Shown here piece after piece: positions 45,178 to 53,869 of a stretch of DNA of 62,798 nucleotides (positions are counted from its first letter, which is position 1; each line of letters starts with the position of its first letter). Source of the DNA: Puniceibacterium sp. (GTDB lineage: Bacteria; Pseudomonadota; Alphaproteobacteria; Rhodobacterales; Rhodobacteraceae); the NCBI GenBank assembly GCA_024636635.1, contig JAGXGV010000011.1:1-62798 (forward strand). Reading direction: 5' to 3'. Made by a program: the position numbers and the translations under genes. The notes under the pieces are model-generated. The model had not been told where the DNA came from. It did no database searches and saw nothing but the letters and a program-made list of their open reading frames with translations.

Positions 45178-46443
45178 TCAGGCCGCATTGCTGTTTGCCG
45201 CTGTCTGCTTCTTGCCTGAGTTCGCGTCGATGAAGTTCAGCACGAGCGGGCGGATGTTGTTGCGCCAGCTCTTGCCCGCGAAGATGCCGTAGTGGCCGGC
45301 GCCGGGTTCCAGATGGCTTGCCTTCATCGTGTCGGGCAGGCCGGTACAGAGGGCAAGAGCCGCGACACACTGGCCGGGGGCCGAAATGTCGTCCTTTGCG
45401 CCTTCGACGGTCTTGACGGCCACCTTGGTGATCTTGCCGATGTCCACGTGCTTGCCGTTGACGACGAATTCGTTCTTCGCGATCTCGCCATTCTTGAAGA
45501 TCCGCTCGACCGTCGAGAGGTAGAATTCGGCCGGCATGTCCATCACGGCGAGATATTCGTCGTAAAACCGGTTGTGGGCGTCGTGATCGGACGCATCGCC
45601 GCGGGCGACGCGCATGATCTGATCGTTGAACGCCTGCGAATGGCGATCAAGGTTCATCGACATGAACGACGAGAGCTGCAACAGCCCGGGGTAGACAAGC
45701 CGCCCGACACCCGGATATGAAAAGCCAACGCGCTGGATTGCGGTCTCTTCCAGTTGACCCATCGTGACGCGGCGTCCAAAGTCGGTTACATCCGTAGGGG
45801 TTGCATCCGGGTCGATCGGACCGCCGATGAGCGTAAGCGAGCGAGGCTGCGCGTCGGGATCTTCCTGGGCGAGGTAGGCGGTGGCCGCCAGTGTCAGAGG
45901 CGCTGGCTGGCAGACCGCGATCACATGAGTGTCGGGGCCAAGATGACGCATGAATTCAACGAGATAGAGGGTGTAATCCTCGATGTCGAACTTGCCCGCG
46001 CTGACCGGCACGTCGCGTGCGTTGTGCCAATCGGTGACGTAGACCTCGCAATCGGGAATGAGCGAGGTCACGGTAGAGCGCAGCAGCGTTGCGTAGTGCC
46101 CGGACATCGGGGCCACCAGAAGGATCTTGCGCGGCTGTACGGGACGGTCCGTCACGTCAAAGTGAAGCAGGTTGGCGAACGGGCGTTCGACCACTGTTTC
46201 GACGTGGACCAGATGGTCGCGTCCATCGACACCGGGGATCGAGTGTATGCCCCAGTCCGGCTTGGCGTTCATGCGTTCGAAGCTGCGTTCCGCAACTTCG
46301 CCCCAAGCGGCCATCCACTGGATCGCCGGGTTGGAAAAAAGTGCGAAGGCCGGGTAGGACGCCATGGTGCGGGCCGTCGCGCCCAGCCATTGATTCGTGT
46401 TCCTGACGGTTTCCATCAGGTCGTAAGTCGCCATGTGGCGCAT
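45178..46443 (-). CDS. phaZ: intracellular polyhydroxyalkanoate depolymerase
   Basis: About 421 aa alpha/beta hydrolase that mobilises stored PHA. Blocks: YPAFALFSNPAIQWMAAWGEV, KILLVAPMSGHYATLLRSTV, VYVTDWHNARDVP and the nucleophile region VIAVCQPAPLTLAA, where Cys replaces Ser as in intracellular PhaZ of Cupriavidus type. C-terminal HYGIFAGKSWR carries the catalytic His. ATG at 46443 follows AAGGAG; the track start is too early. Divergent from phaC. Confidence 0.93.
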   Translation of the reverse strand: MRHMATYDLMETVRNTNQWLGATARTMASYPAFALFSNPAIQWMAAWGEVAERSFERMNAKPDWGIHSIPGVDGRDHLVHVETVVERPFANLLHFDVTDRPVQPRKILLVAPMSGHYATLLRSTVTSLIPDCEVYVTDWHNARDVPVSAGKFDIEDYTLYLVEFMRHLGPDTHVIAVCQPAPLTLAATAYLAQEDPDAQPRSLTLIGGPIDPDATPTDVTDFGRRVTMGQLEETAIQRVGFSYPGVGRLVYPGLLQLSSFMSMNLDRHSQAFNDQIMRVARGDASDHDAHNRFYDEYLAVMDMPAEFYLSTVERIFKNGEIAKNEFVVNGKHVDIGKITKVAVKTVEGAKDDISAPGQCVAALALCTGLPDTMKASHLEPGAGHYGIFAGKSWRNNIRPLVLNFIDANSGKKQTAANSNAA

Positions 46444-46517
46444 GATGCGTCTCCTTGTTTCCGGAACGGGGTCCGGGCCAAATCGTCGCTTTGCCCCCCG
46501 ACTGAGGCGACGGTATT

Positions 46518-46528
46518 CTGCACAGCAG
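46518..46528. promoter_or_regulatory. PhaR-type operator upstream of phaC
   Basis: CTGC-ACA-GCAG is an exact CTGC-N3-GCAG palindrome 24 bases before the phaC ATG, in the phaZ-phaC divergent gap. From memory, PhaR of Rhodobacter sphaeroides binds CTGC-N3-GCAG. Confidence 0.65.
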
Positions 46529-46552
46529 CGAAGATAGGGGGGAAATCTCGTA

Positions 46553-48355
46553 ATGACAACCGATGACGTCATCGCAACCGAAGAACTGGAGCGGCTCAAC
46601 AAGAACCTGACGAAGGTCGAAGAGCTGACTCAAAGGCTGCTTGTGGCCATGGGCAGCAAGCAGCGCGTCAATCCCGCGCTTTCCGGTCCAAGTCAGGATC
46701 TGTATGGCAAGGCAATGACCGCATACTGGCAGGAATGGGTTCACAACCCGTCAAAGATCCTGGAACACCAGATCGGTTTCTGGGGGAAATCCGTCACCCA
46801 TTTTGTCGAGGCGCAGCAGGCCCTTGCCAAGGGCAAGTTGCAGGCCCCCGCCGATCCCGGGCCGAAGGACCGCCGGTTTGCAAACCCTCTCTGGGACAGC
46901 CATCCCTATTTCAACTTCATCAAGCAGCAGTACCTGATCAACGCGACGGCGGTGCAGCAGGCGGTCGAGGATATCGACGATCTGGAGCCGGTGGAAAAGA
47001 AGCGCCTGCGCTATTTTGCCCGCCAGATCGTCGACATGATGGCGCCGACAAACTTTTTCTCGACCAACCCGGATGCCTTGCAGAAGGCGGTCGAAACCGA
47101 TGGCGCATCGCTGGTCAAGGGGCTGGAAAACCTTGTTGCCGACCTCGAGGCGAACAACGGCGAACTTGTGGTTCGGCTGGTGGACGATGCCGCCTTCGAG
47201 ATCGGCAAGAATATCGCCACCGCCAAGGGCGAGGTGGTGTACCGCAACCGGATGATGGAGCTGATCCAGTACGGACCGACCACCGAAAAGGTGCGCGAGA
47301 CGCCAATCGTGCTGTTCCCGCCCTGGATCAACAAGTTCTACATCCTCGACCTCAAACCCGAGAACAGCCTGATCCGCTGGGTGGTAGACCAGGGCTATAC
47401 CCTGTTCGTGGTGAGCTGGGTCAACCCGGACGAAAGTTATGCCGATGTCGGGCTTGATACCTATATCGAAGAGGGGTTCCTGACCGCGATCGAAGAGGCC
47501 AAGGCGATCACCGGGCAGGCCAAGGTCAACGCGGTCGGCTACTGCATCGCTGGCACCACGCTGGCGCTGGCGCTGGCGCTGATGAAGCAGCAGGGCAACG
47601 CTTCGGTCAAGTCCGCGACCTTATTCACCGCGCTGACCGATTTCAGCGATCAGGGAGAATTCACGCCCTTCCTGCAGAACGATTTCATCGACGGGATCGA
47701 AGAAGAGATCGGCGATACCGGCCTGCTGCGGTCATTCATCATGGCGCGTACGTTTTCGTTCCTGCGGTCCAACGATCTGATCTACGGGCCTGCCATCAAG
47801 AGCTACATGATGGGCGAGACGCCTCCGGCCTTCGATCTGCTGTACTGGAACGGCGACGGGGCGAACCTGCCGGGGCGGATGGCGGTGCAGTACCTGCGGC
47901 GCCTGTGTCAGGAAAACAAGTTCGCCGAGGGCACTTTCGAACTGCTGGGCCATACGCTGAGCCTCAAGGACGTGTCGGTCCCGCTGATATCCGTCGCCTG
48001 CGAGACGGATCACATCGCCGCCTGGAAAGACTGCTACCGGGGCGTGCAGAATATGGGCAGCCGGTCCAAGACCTTTGTCATGTCGGAATCGGGCCACATT
48101 GCCGGCATCGTCAATCCGCCAACCAAAAAGAAGTACGGCCATTACACCAATGACGATCTCGACCCGCTGCCCGAGGACTGGCTGAAGGTGGCCAGCTACA
48201 ACGAGGGATCCTGGTGGCCGCGTTGGGAGGAGTGGCTGTCAAAGCGGTCCGGCAAATGGGTGGCGGCCCGGAGCCCCGGCGATTCGGAGCATCCCTGCCT
48301 CGAACCGGCGCCCGGAAGCTATGTGAAGATCAAGGCCCGCCCGTCAAATCAGTGA
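46553..48355 (+). CDS. phaC: class I poly(R)-hydroxyalkanoate synthase
   Basis: 600 aa, the normal class I length. Polymerises hydroxyacyl-CoA on granule surfaces. N-terminal PhaC domain, then alpha/beta hydrolase part with ETPIVLFPPWINKFYILDL, FVVSWVNPDESYAD, the nucleophile elbow NAVGYCIAGTTLALAL with the catalytic Cys, and C-terminal SGHIAGIVNPP with catalytic His. Followed by phaP and phaR; start ATG preceded by AGGGGGG. Confidence 0.96.
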   Translation: MTTDDVIATEELERLNKNLTKVEELTQRLLVAMGSKQRVNPALSGPSQDLYGKAMTAYWQEWVHNPSKILEHQIGFWGKSVTHFVEAQQALAKGKLQAPADPGPKDRRFANPLWDSHPYFNFIKQQYLINATAVQQAVEDIDDLEPVEKKRLRYFARQIVDMMAPTNFFSTNPDALQKAVETDGASLVKGLENLVADLEANNGELVVRLVDDAAFEIGKNIATAKGEVVYRNRMMELIQYGPTTEKVRETPIVLFPPWINKFYILDLKPENSLIRWVVDQGYTLFVVSWVNPDESYADVGLDTYIEEGFLTAIEEAKAITGQAKVNAVGYCIAGTTLALALALMKQQGNASVKSATLFTALTDFSDQGEFTPFLQNDFIDGIEEEIGDTGLLRSFIMARTFSFLRSNDLIYGPAIKSYMMGETPPAFDLLYWNGDGANLPGRMAVQYLRRLCQENKFAEGTFELLGHTLSLKDVSVPLISVACETDHIAAWKDCYRGVQNMGSRSKTFVMSESGHIAGIVNPPTKKKYGHYTNDDLDPLPEDWLKVASYNEGSWWPRWEEWLSKRSGKWVAARSPGDSEHPCLEPAPGSYVKIKARPSNQ

Positions 48356-48367
48356 CTTGCGGAATTT

Positions 48368-48410
48368 TGCTGCACCGCAGCATTTACCCTTGAAATGCCG
48401 CGGCGCAGCA
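48368..48410. promoter_or_regulatory. tandem PhaR-type operators upstream of phaP
   Basis: Two copies of TGC(T/C)GC-N3-GCAGCA 28 bases apart: TGCTGCACCGCAGCA (48368-48382, perfect palindrome) and TGCCGCGGCGCAGCA (48396-48410, one arm changed). They lie in the phaC-phaP gap. Confidence 0.7.
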
Positions 48411-48475
48411 TGCATATTGAGGACAGCTTGAGAAAAGGTGGGGTGGGCCCGCCGAAAAGCAAAAGGATGATTACA

Positions 48476-48934
48476 ATGGCCGCCAAGACACAAGACTTCA
48501 CCACCGCCATCAAGGACATGATGGGCGCATTTCCCGTGGACACCAAAGCCATGGACGACGCGTTCAAGACCACCGCGACGCTGAACGAAAAGCTGTCGGG
48601 CGTTGCGATCGAAGCGGCCAACAAGTCGACCGAAATCTCGACCAAGTGGACCAAGGACACGCTGGCCAAGCTGGCCGAAATGTCCAAAGCCAAGACCGAG
48701 CCGGCCGATTATGCCAAGGCGATGACCGATTTCGCATCGGCTCAGGCCGAAGTGGCTGCCGAGAACATGTCCGCATTTGCCGAAATCGCGAAGAAGGTCC
48801 AGATGGACACCGTCGAACTGATGATGGCGGCCGGCAAGGACATGTCCGAAGATGCGTCCGCGGCCATCAAAAAGGCCACCGACGACGCGACCACCGCTGC
48901 AAAGAAGGCCGCGGCTTCTGCTCCGGCGAAGTAA
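48476..48934 (+). CDS. phaP: phasin
   Basis: About 152 aa, wholly helical and Ala/Lys-rich, phasin_2 type: TKAMDDAFKTTATLNEKLSGVAIEAANKS, then STKWTKDTLAKLAEM and AAENMSAFAEIAKKVQMDTVELMMAAGKD, with a tail of AAKKAAASAPAK as in other granule-binding phasins. Coats PHA granules. ATG at 48476 follows AAAAGGA; the track start further upstream lies across the operator. Followed by a strong terminator. Confidence 0.93.
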   Translation: MAAKTQDFTTAIKDMMGAFPVDTKAMDDAFKTTATLNEKLSGVAIEAANKSTEISTKWTKDTLAKLAEMSKAKTEPADYAKAMTDFASAQAEVAAENMSAFAEIAKKVQMDTVELMMAAGKDMSEDASAAIKKATDDATTAAKKAAASAPAK

Positions 48935-49015
48935 GAACACGCTTTAACGAGTTATCAAGGTAACGAACAGCTTTGAGAACCGCACCGTTCTCCTCCCAGA
49001 CGGAGCGGTTCATCG

Positions 49016-49043
49016 GGCGGGGTCTTCGGACCCCGCCTTTTTT
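49016..49043 (+). terminator. intrinsic terminator of phaP
   Basis: GGCGGGGTC-TTCG-GACCCCGCC followed by TTTTTT: a perfect 9-bp stem with a UUCG tetraloop and a U-tract. Confidence 0.92.
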
Positions 49044-49114
49044 ATGTTCTGCCGGTCCCATGCGCATCTGCGGAAACCTTGGTCTTTTCTTTTGCGCACC
49101 AGCGCCCTAGTGTT

Positions 49115-49129
49115 TGCTGCACCGCTGCA
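49115..49129. promoter_or_regulatory. PhaR-type operator upstream of phaR
   Basis: TGCTGCACCGCTGCA differs from the first phaP operator by one base in 15 and lies 20 bases before the phaR GTG, fitting autorepression. A weaker look-alike (TTGCGCACCAGCGC) lies about 24 bases upstream. Confidence 0.65.
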
Positions 49130-49148
49130 TTTTCTAGGGAGGGACCCC

Positions 49149-49697
49149 GTGGCTGACCCGGACAAACCGCTGCTGATCAAACGCTATGCCAGCCGCAGGC
49201 TCTACAACACCGAAACCAGCGATTACGTGACGCTTGAGGACATCGCCGGATTCATCCGCGCAGGCCGCGAAGTCAAGATCGTGGACCTGAAATCCGGAGA
49301 CGAACTGACACGGCAATACCTTCTTCAGATCGTGGCCGAGCACGAAAGCAAGGGCGAAAGTGTCCTGCCGATCAACGTGCTGACCGACCTTGTGCGCAGC
49401 TATACGACGCAGGCGACCAGCGTGGTGCCACAGTTTCTGGCGCAGAGTTTCGAGATGTTCCGCGACAGCCAGTCGAAATGGGTCGAGAACATGCAGTCGA
49501 TCAACCCGATGACAAAGATGCCGGGATTCGAGGCGGTTCAGGCGCAGCAGGAAGCGTTCATCAAGGCGATGACCGGTTCGGTCGGCAAACAGTGGTCCGC
49601 CGCCGAAGCCGACCAGGAAGGCAAGCCCGAAGACCTGGAGTCGATCAAGAAGGAACTGGCGGCGCTTCAGAAGAAGCTCAACAAGATGGGTGGCTGA
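49149..49697 (+). CDS. phaR: polyhydroxyalkanoate synthesis repressor
   Basis: About 182 aa with a GTG start behind GGGAGGGA. The N-terminal DNA/PHA-binding domain is clear: LIKRYASRRLYNTETSDYVTLEDIAGFIRAGREVKIVDLKSGDELTRQYLLQIV-type, followed by PHB_acc repeats and a coiled-coil C-terminus (LESIKKELAALQKKLNKM). It senses PHA granules and releases the phasin gene. The ORF-track start in the upstream region is wrong. Confidence 0.95.
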   Translation: MADPDKPLLIKRYASRRLYNTETSDYVTLEDIAGFIRAGREVKIVDLKSGDELTRQYLLQIVAEHESKGESVLPINVLTDLVRSYTTQATSVVPQFLAQSFEMFRDSQSKWVENMQSINPMTKMPGFEAVQAQQEAFIKAMTGSVGKQWSAAEADQEGKPEDLESIKKELAALQKKLNKMGG

Positions 49698-49751
49698 GGG
49701 GTCGCGAGAGGGGTCGCGGGAAACCGGTCTGCCGTTCTATGGGCGCCTGTC

Positions 49752-49805
49752 GGAGCGAGGGGCCTGCCCCTCGCGCTCCCCGGGGTATTTGTGAAAAGAA
49801 GAAAC
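49752..49805. repeat. dispersed intergenic repeat, copy c (hairpin plus box)
   Basis: An imperfect hairpin GGAGCGAGGGGC / GCCCCTCGCGCTCC (49752-49779) runs into CCCCGGGGTATTTGTGAAAAGAAGAAA. Sits between the convergent phaR and aminotransferase genes. Confidence 0.65.
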
Positions 49806-49825
49806 CGGGGGCGGTGCCTGATGGA

Positions 49826-51022
49826 TCAGGTGCCATAGGCCCGGTGTGGCGCCGTGACGCGGGCGGCGGCGGCGAGCAGCACATCAGCGACAGCATCGCA
49901 GTCGGCAGGGTTCAGCCGTGCGGGCAGGCGGGTGTCACAGGCCCGCATCAGCATGGCGCGCGTCCGGGGAAGGTCCGGGCAATCGTCGAGGAACTGCCAG
50001 TTCCAGAACGCGCGCGCATTGTCCCGGCTTAGCCCAAAGATCTGCACCTTGATCCCGGTTTCGGAAGTGGTCTGCGCGAAAAGCCGCGCCTGTTCGTCAG
50101 ACATGCCGCAAAGGGTGAACTGAATCGAATCCGGTGCGCGCCTTTCCGGGGGCAGGCTTGCGGGGACATCGAACCAGGGGCTTGCGTTCAGGCGCGCGGC
50201 CACATGGTCATGGTTGCGTCGACCGTCGGCCACCCGCCGCGCCACCTGGGACAGTTGCGGGCGGATCACTGCGGCAGACAGGTTCGACAGCCGCATGTTG
50301 TAGAGCGGCAGCTGATTCTGCCACCGCGCGCAGGCTTTGGCGAGCCCCATATGGCTGGTCCAGTTGTGTTCGTAAGCCCCCGACATGATGCTGGCGCGGG
50401 CGACAAGATCCGCATCGTCGGTCACAAGGATTCCGCCTTCACCGGAGTTGATCATCTTGTAGCTCTGAAAGCTGAAGCAACCGATCGCCCCCAGCGTACC
50501 GATGTTGCGTCCGTTCCAGGTGGTGCCCAGACTGTGGGCCGCATCCTCGATCATCGGGATGCCGCGTGCGTCGCAGAGTTCAAGGATGGTGTCCATGTCC
50601 GAGGTGTGGCCGCGCATGTGGCTGATGATCACTGCCTGCGCCCCCGGCAGTTTGGCTGCGAAATCGCTCAGGTCGATGCGGTAGTCCGCGCCCACCTCGC
50701 ACAGCACGGGGCGACAGTTGGCATGTACCACGGCAGAGGGCACGGCGGCGAAGGTGAAACCGGGGATCAGAACGCGCGCGTCACGCGGCAGGTCGAGCGC
50801 GCGAAGCGCGAGGAACAGCGCGGCCGAGCAACTGCTGACAGCCAAGGCGTAGCGGGCCCCAAGCAGGTCGGCGAACTCCCGTTCCAGCAGGCTGACCGGC
50901 GCATCAGAGGGTGCATGATAGCGGAACAGGTCCCCCGAGCGGAGCAACCGGTCGATTTCGGCGCGGGCCTCCGGGGGGATGGGTTCGGCATCGTGCATGT
51001 CCGGGATATGCGTCATTTTCAT
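49826..51022 (-). CDS. DegT/DnrJ/EryC1/StrS family aminotransferase
   Basis: 398 aa PLP aminotransferase, type I fold. LLGARYALAVSSCSAALFLAL (cofactor-binding N-terminus), VLIPGFTFAAVPSAVVHANCRPV, IEDAAHSLGTTWNG and CFSFQSYKMINSGEGGILVT with the Schiff-base Lys. The family usually transaminates nucleotide-sugar ketones; here it ends a polyamine locus, so an amine or aldehyde role is possible. No sugar genes are nearby. Confidence 0.88.
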   Translation of the reverse strand: MKMTHIPDMHDAEPIPPEARAEIDRLLRSGDLFRYHAPSDAPVSLLEREFADLLGARYALAVSSCSAALFLALRALDLPRDARVLIPGFTFAAVPSAVVHANCRPVLCEVGADYRIDLSDFAAKLPGAQAVIISHMRGHTSDMDTILELCDARGIPMIEDAAHSLGTTWNGRNIGTLGAIGCFSFQSYKMINSGEGGILVTDDADLVARASIMSGAYEHNWTSHMGLAKACARWQNQLPLYNMRLSNLSAAVIRPQLSQVARRVADGRRNHDHVAARLNASPWFDVPASLPPERRAPDSIQFTLCGMSDEQARLFAQTTSETGIKVQIFGLSRDNARAFWNWQFLDDCPDLPRTRAMLMRACDTRLPARLNPADCDAVADVLLAAAARVTAPHRAYGT

Positions 51023-51107
51023 AATCCTGAAGGTTGGTTTCAGGTTTTGTAAATCAGATGAGCGACATACCCAAGTGAAGATCCTGTGACGGGCCGGTTT
51101 GGGTGTG

Positions 51108-52412
51108 TCAGAGGCCGAGCCGGTCGCGCAGGGCGTACCAGCTCATCGCCAGCATCAGAAGTGGCGTCCGCATCGTCGGCCCGCCGGGAAAGGCAGGCAG
51201 CGGCACGTCGGCCAGCGCGTTGAACCCTTCGGCTTGGCCCTGAATGGCGCGCGCCATGAGCTGTCCGGCATGCACCGCCGTCCCGACTCCATGCCCTGAA
51301 TACCCCGAGGCCGAAAGCATGTTGGGCGCAGGGCGCGCAAGGTAGGGCATGCGCTTCATGGTAATGGCAAGAGTGCCACCCCAGGCATGGTCCAGCCGAA
51401 CGTCCTGCAGATGCGGAAAGACCCGGAGCATGGGTCTGGATACCAGCGCGCGGATGTCCCGTGGGAACCGGTAGCCATAGCTTTCTCCGCCGCCGAACAA
51501 CAGCCGGCGGTCGTGGGAAAGGCGGAAGTAGTTGACGACAAATCGGGAATCGGCGACGGCGACATCTTGCGTCAGCACCTCGTCGGCCCGCGCGCCCAGC
51601 GGTTCCGTCGCCACGATGAAATTGTTGATCGGCATGACCTTCGCCGCGACGCTACGCTCGAGCCCGCCAAGATAGCCATTGGCGGCAAGAATGACATGCC
51701 GCGCCGTCACCCGGCCCGCATCGGTCTGCAACACTGCCGGGTCGCCTTTGGCGATGTGATTGACATGGCTCATCTCGTGAATCCGTACACCGGCCGCTGC
51801 GGCGGCCCGCGCCAACCCCTGAGCCAGGCTCAACGGATGAAGATGGCTTGCACCCCAGTCCAGAATCCCGCCCCTGTAGTCGGGTGAGGGACACAGGGCG
51901 AAGCAGGCCTCCCGGTCCAGCACCTCGATCCGGTCGTATCCGTAACGGGTCGCAAGATGATCGGCATAAGCGTGCAGGTCCCGGACGCCGCTGTCAGATG
52001 ATGCGGTCCAGGCCACGCCCGGTTTCAAGTGGCAATCGATGTCATGCTCGGCGATGAGGCGCCGCACCAGTGCCTTTGCCTCCTCCCCAAGCTCCCAAAG
52101 CCGGTGGGCATGGACTTGACCCACCATCGCCTCGAGCTTCTGCTGATCCTGTCGCTGCCCCGACCCCAGTTGTCCCCCGTTTCGTCCCGATGCGCCAAAG
52201 CCGACGCGATGCGCCTCGAGCAGGACCACATCCAGCCCCGCCTGCGCCAGATGCAGCGCCGCCGAAAGCCCCGTGTAACCCCCGCCGACGATGCAGACAT
52301 CGGCCCGTGTCTCGCCTTTCAGCGGTGCGAACGGCCCAAGGTCCGACGCTGTCGCGGCATACCAGCTTTGTGGATAGTCTCCGCGGCGGTCGTTGGAAAA
52401 CAGCAAATCCAT
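51108..52412 (-). CDS. FAD-dependent oxidoreductase, PuuB-like (gamma-glutamylputrescine oxidase type)
   Basis: About 434 aa, DAO family. ADVCIVGGGYTGLSAALHLAQAGLDVVLLE is the FAD motif, followed by FGASGRNGGQLGSGQRQDQ as in PuuB/OrdL, and the C-terminal ASGYSGHGVGTAVHAGQLMA. ATG at 52412 starts MDLLFSNDRRGDYPQSWYAAT; the track extension runs through a repeat. It likely oxidises gamma-glutamylated amines made by the two ligases upstream. Confidence 0.9.
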   Translation of the reverse strand: MDLLFSNDRRGDYPQSWYAATASDLGPFAPLKGETRADVCIVGGGYTGLSAALHLAQAGLDVVLLEAHRVGFGASGRNGGQLGSGQRQDQQKLEAMVGQVHAHRLWELGEEAKALVRRLIAEHDIDCHLKPGVAWTASSDSGVRDLHAYADHLATRYGYDRIEVLDREACFALCPSPDYRGGILDWGASHLHPLSLAQGLARAAAAAGVRIHEMSHVNHIAKGDPAVLQTDAGRVTARHVILAANGYLGGLERSVAAKVMPINNFIVATEPLGARADEVLTQDVAVADSRFVVNYFRLSHDRRLLFGGGESYGYRFPRDIRALVSRPMLRVFPHLQDVRLDHAWGGTLAITMKRMPYLARPAPNMLSASGYSGHGVGTAVHAGQLMARAIQGQAEGFNALADVPLPAFPGGPTMRTPLLMLAMSWYALRDRLGL

Positions 52413-52426
52413 GATGACCGTTTCTC

Positions 52427-52494
52427 GCTTCTTCTTTTTCCAAATACCCCGGGGGGAGTCCGCAGGACGGGGGGGCAGCGCCCCCCCCTTTTTT
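52427..52494. repeat. dispersed intergenic repeat, copy d (box plus hairpin with T-run)
   Basis: GCTTCTTCTTTTTCCAAATACCCC (52427-52450) then a G7/C8 hairpin (52469-52488) followed by TTTTTT on the plus strand. It sits inside the minus-strand operon, so the terminator-like direction opposes the genes. Confidence 0.7.
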
Positions 52495-52507
52495 CCTTGC
52501 ACCCGGC

Positions 52508-53869
52508 TCAGACGTTCAGCAACAGGTGCTCGCGTTCCCAAGGCGAAATCACCTGAAGGAACTCCTCGTATTCGGTCCGTTTCACGATCGAATAGACCCG
52601 GGCAAACTCTCGTCCGAGCACCTCGTGCAGATCCTTGGATGCATCGAAAAGATCCAGTGCCTGGCCCAGAACGCGGGGGATGTCGCCTTCGCCTTCATAA
52701 GCGTCACCCTTGAACTGCCTGGTCGGGCGCAGCTCCTTCATCATGCCAAGGTAGCCACAGGCAAGCGAGGCGGCGATGCCGAGGTAGGGATTGCAATCCA
52801 TGCCGGCGATCCGGTTCTCGACCCGGCGCGATTCCGGCCCCGACAGCGGTATGCGGATGCCCGTGGTGCGGTTGTCCCGGCCCCATTCAAGGTTGATCGG
52901 CGCGGCGTGGTCCTTCACGTAGCGGCGGTAACTGTTCACATAGGGCGCCATCACGGCAAGGGCCGCAGGCATATGCGCCTGCAACCCGGCGATGAAGTTG
53001 AAGAACGCGTCCGTCTCGCCCCCGGCCGGCCCGGTGAAGATGCTCTTGCCGGTTGCCAGGTCCAGCACGGAATGATGTAGGTGCATGGCCGACCCGGGTT
53101 CGTTTGCGATGGGTTTCGCCATGAAGGTGGCAAAACAGTTGTGGCGCAGCGCCGCCTCGCGGATCAGGCGTTTGAAATAGAACACTTCGTCAGCCAGCTT
53201 CACCGGATCGCCGTGGCGCAGGTTGATTTCAAGCTGCCCGGCGCCGCCTTCCTGGGTGATGCCGTCAATTTCGAAACCCTGGGCCTCGGCGAAATCGTAG
53301 ATGTCGTCGATCACTGGGCCGAATTCGTCCACTGCCGTCATGGAATAGGCCTGTCGCGCGGCGGCGGGGCGGCCAGAGCGGCCCATCATCGGCTCGATGT
53401 TCTTGGCGGGGTCGATATTGCGCGCCACAAGAAAGAATTCCATCTCGGGGGCGACCACGGGCTGCCATCCCTGCGCCTTGTACAGATCGCACACTCGTTT
53501 GAGCACATTGCGCGGCGCGCAGCCTACGGGTCGGTCCTTGCGGTCATAAGCGTCGTGGATGATCTGCAAGGTCCAGTCGCCGGTCCAGGGCGCGGCGGTC
53601 GCCGTGCTCATATCCGGTTTCAGGATCATGTCGCGTTCGATGAAACCTTCGTTCACGTCCGCCGCTTCGCCCCAGTCGCCGGTGATGGTCTGGAAGAATA
53701 TTGAATCCGGCAGGTGGAAATACTTCTGCCGCGCGAATTTCGACGCGGGCACCGCCTTGCCCCGTGCGATGCCGGGCAGGTCCGAGATGATACATTCGAC
53801 CTCGTCCAGGCGGCGGTTTTCAAGATAGGCATGCGCCGCTTCGGGCAGGGCATCGGTCCATTCGCTCAT
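52508..53869 (-). CDS. glutamine synthetase family protein, gamma-glutamylpolyamine synthetase (PuuA)-like
   Basis: 453 aa. GS fold blocks: VVAPEMEFFLVARN, QEGGAGQLEINLRH, FATFMAKPIANEPGSAMHLHHSVLD, RDNRTTGIRIPLSGPESRRVENRIAGMDCNPYLGIAASLACG. The sequence resembles PuuA-type ligases that add glutamate to putrescine or other amines with ATP, not GlnA. Overlaps the amidotransferase gene by ATGA. Confidence 0.9.
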   Translation of the reverse strand: MSEWTDALPEAAHAYLENRRLDEVECIISDLPGIARGKAVPASKFARQKYFHLPDSIFFQTITGDWGEAADVNEGFIERDMILKPDMSTATAAPWTGDWTLQIIHDAYDRKDRPVGCAPRNVLKRVCDLYKAQGWQPVVAPEMEFFLVARNIDPAKNIEPMMGRSGRPAAARQAYSMTAVDEFGPVIDDIYDFAEAQGFEIDGITQEGGAGQLEINLRHGDPVKLADEVFYFKRLIREAALRHNCFATFMAKPIANEPGSAMHLHHSVLDLATGKSIFTGPAGGETDAFFNFIAGLQAHMPAALAVMAPYVNSYRRYVKDHAAPINLEWGRDNRTTGIRIPLSGPESRRVENRIAGMDCNPYLGIAASLACGYLGMMKELRPTRQFKGDAYEGEGDIPRVLGQALDLFDASKDLHEVLGREFARVYSIVKRTEYEEFLQVISPWEREHLLLNV

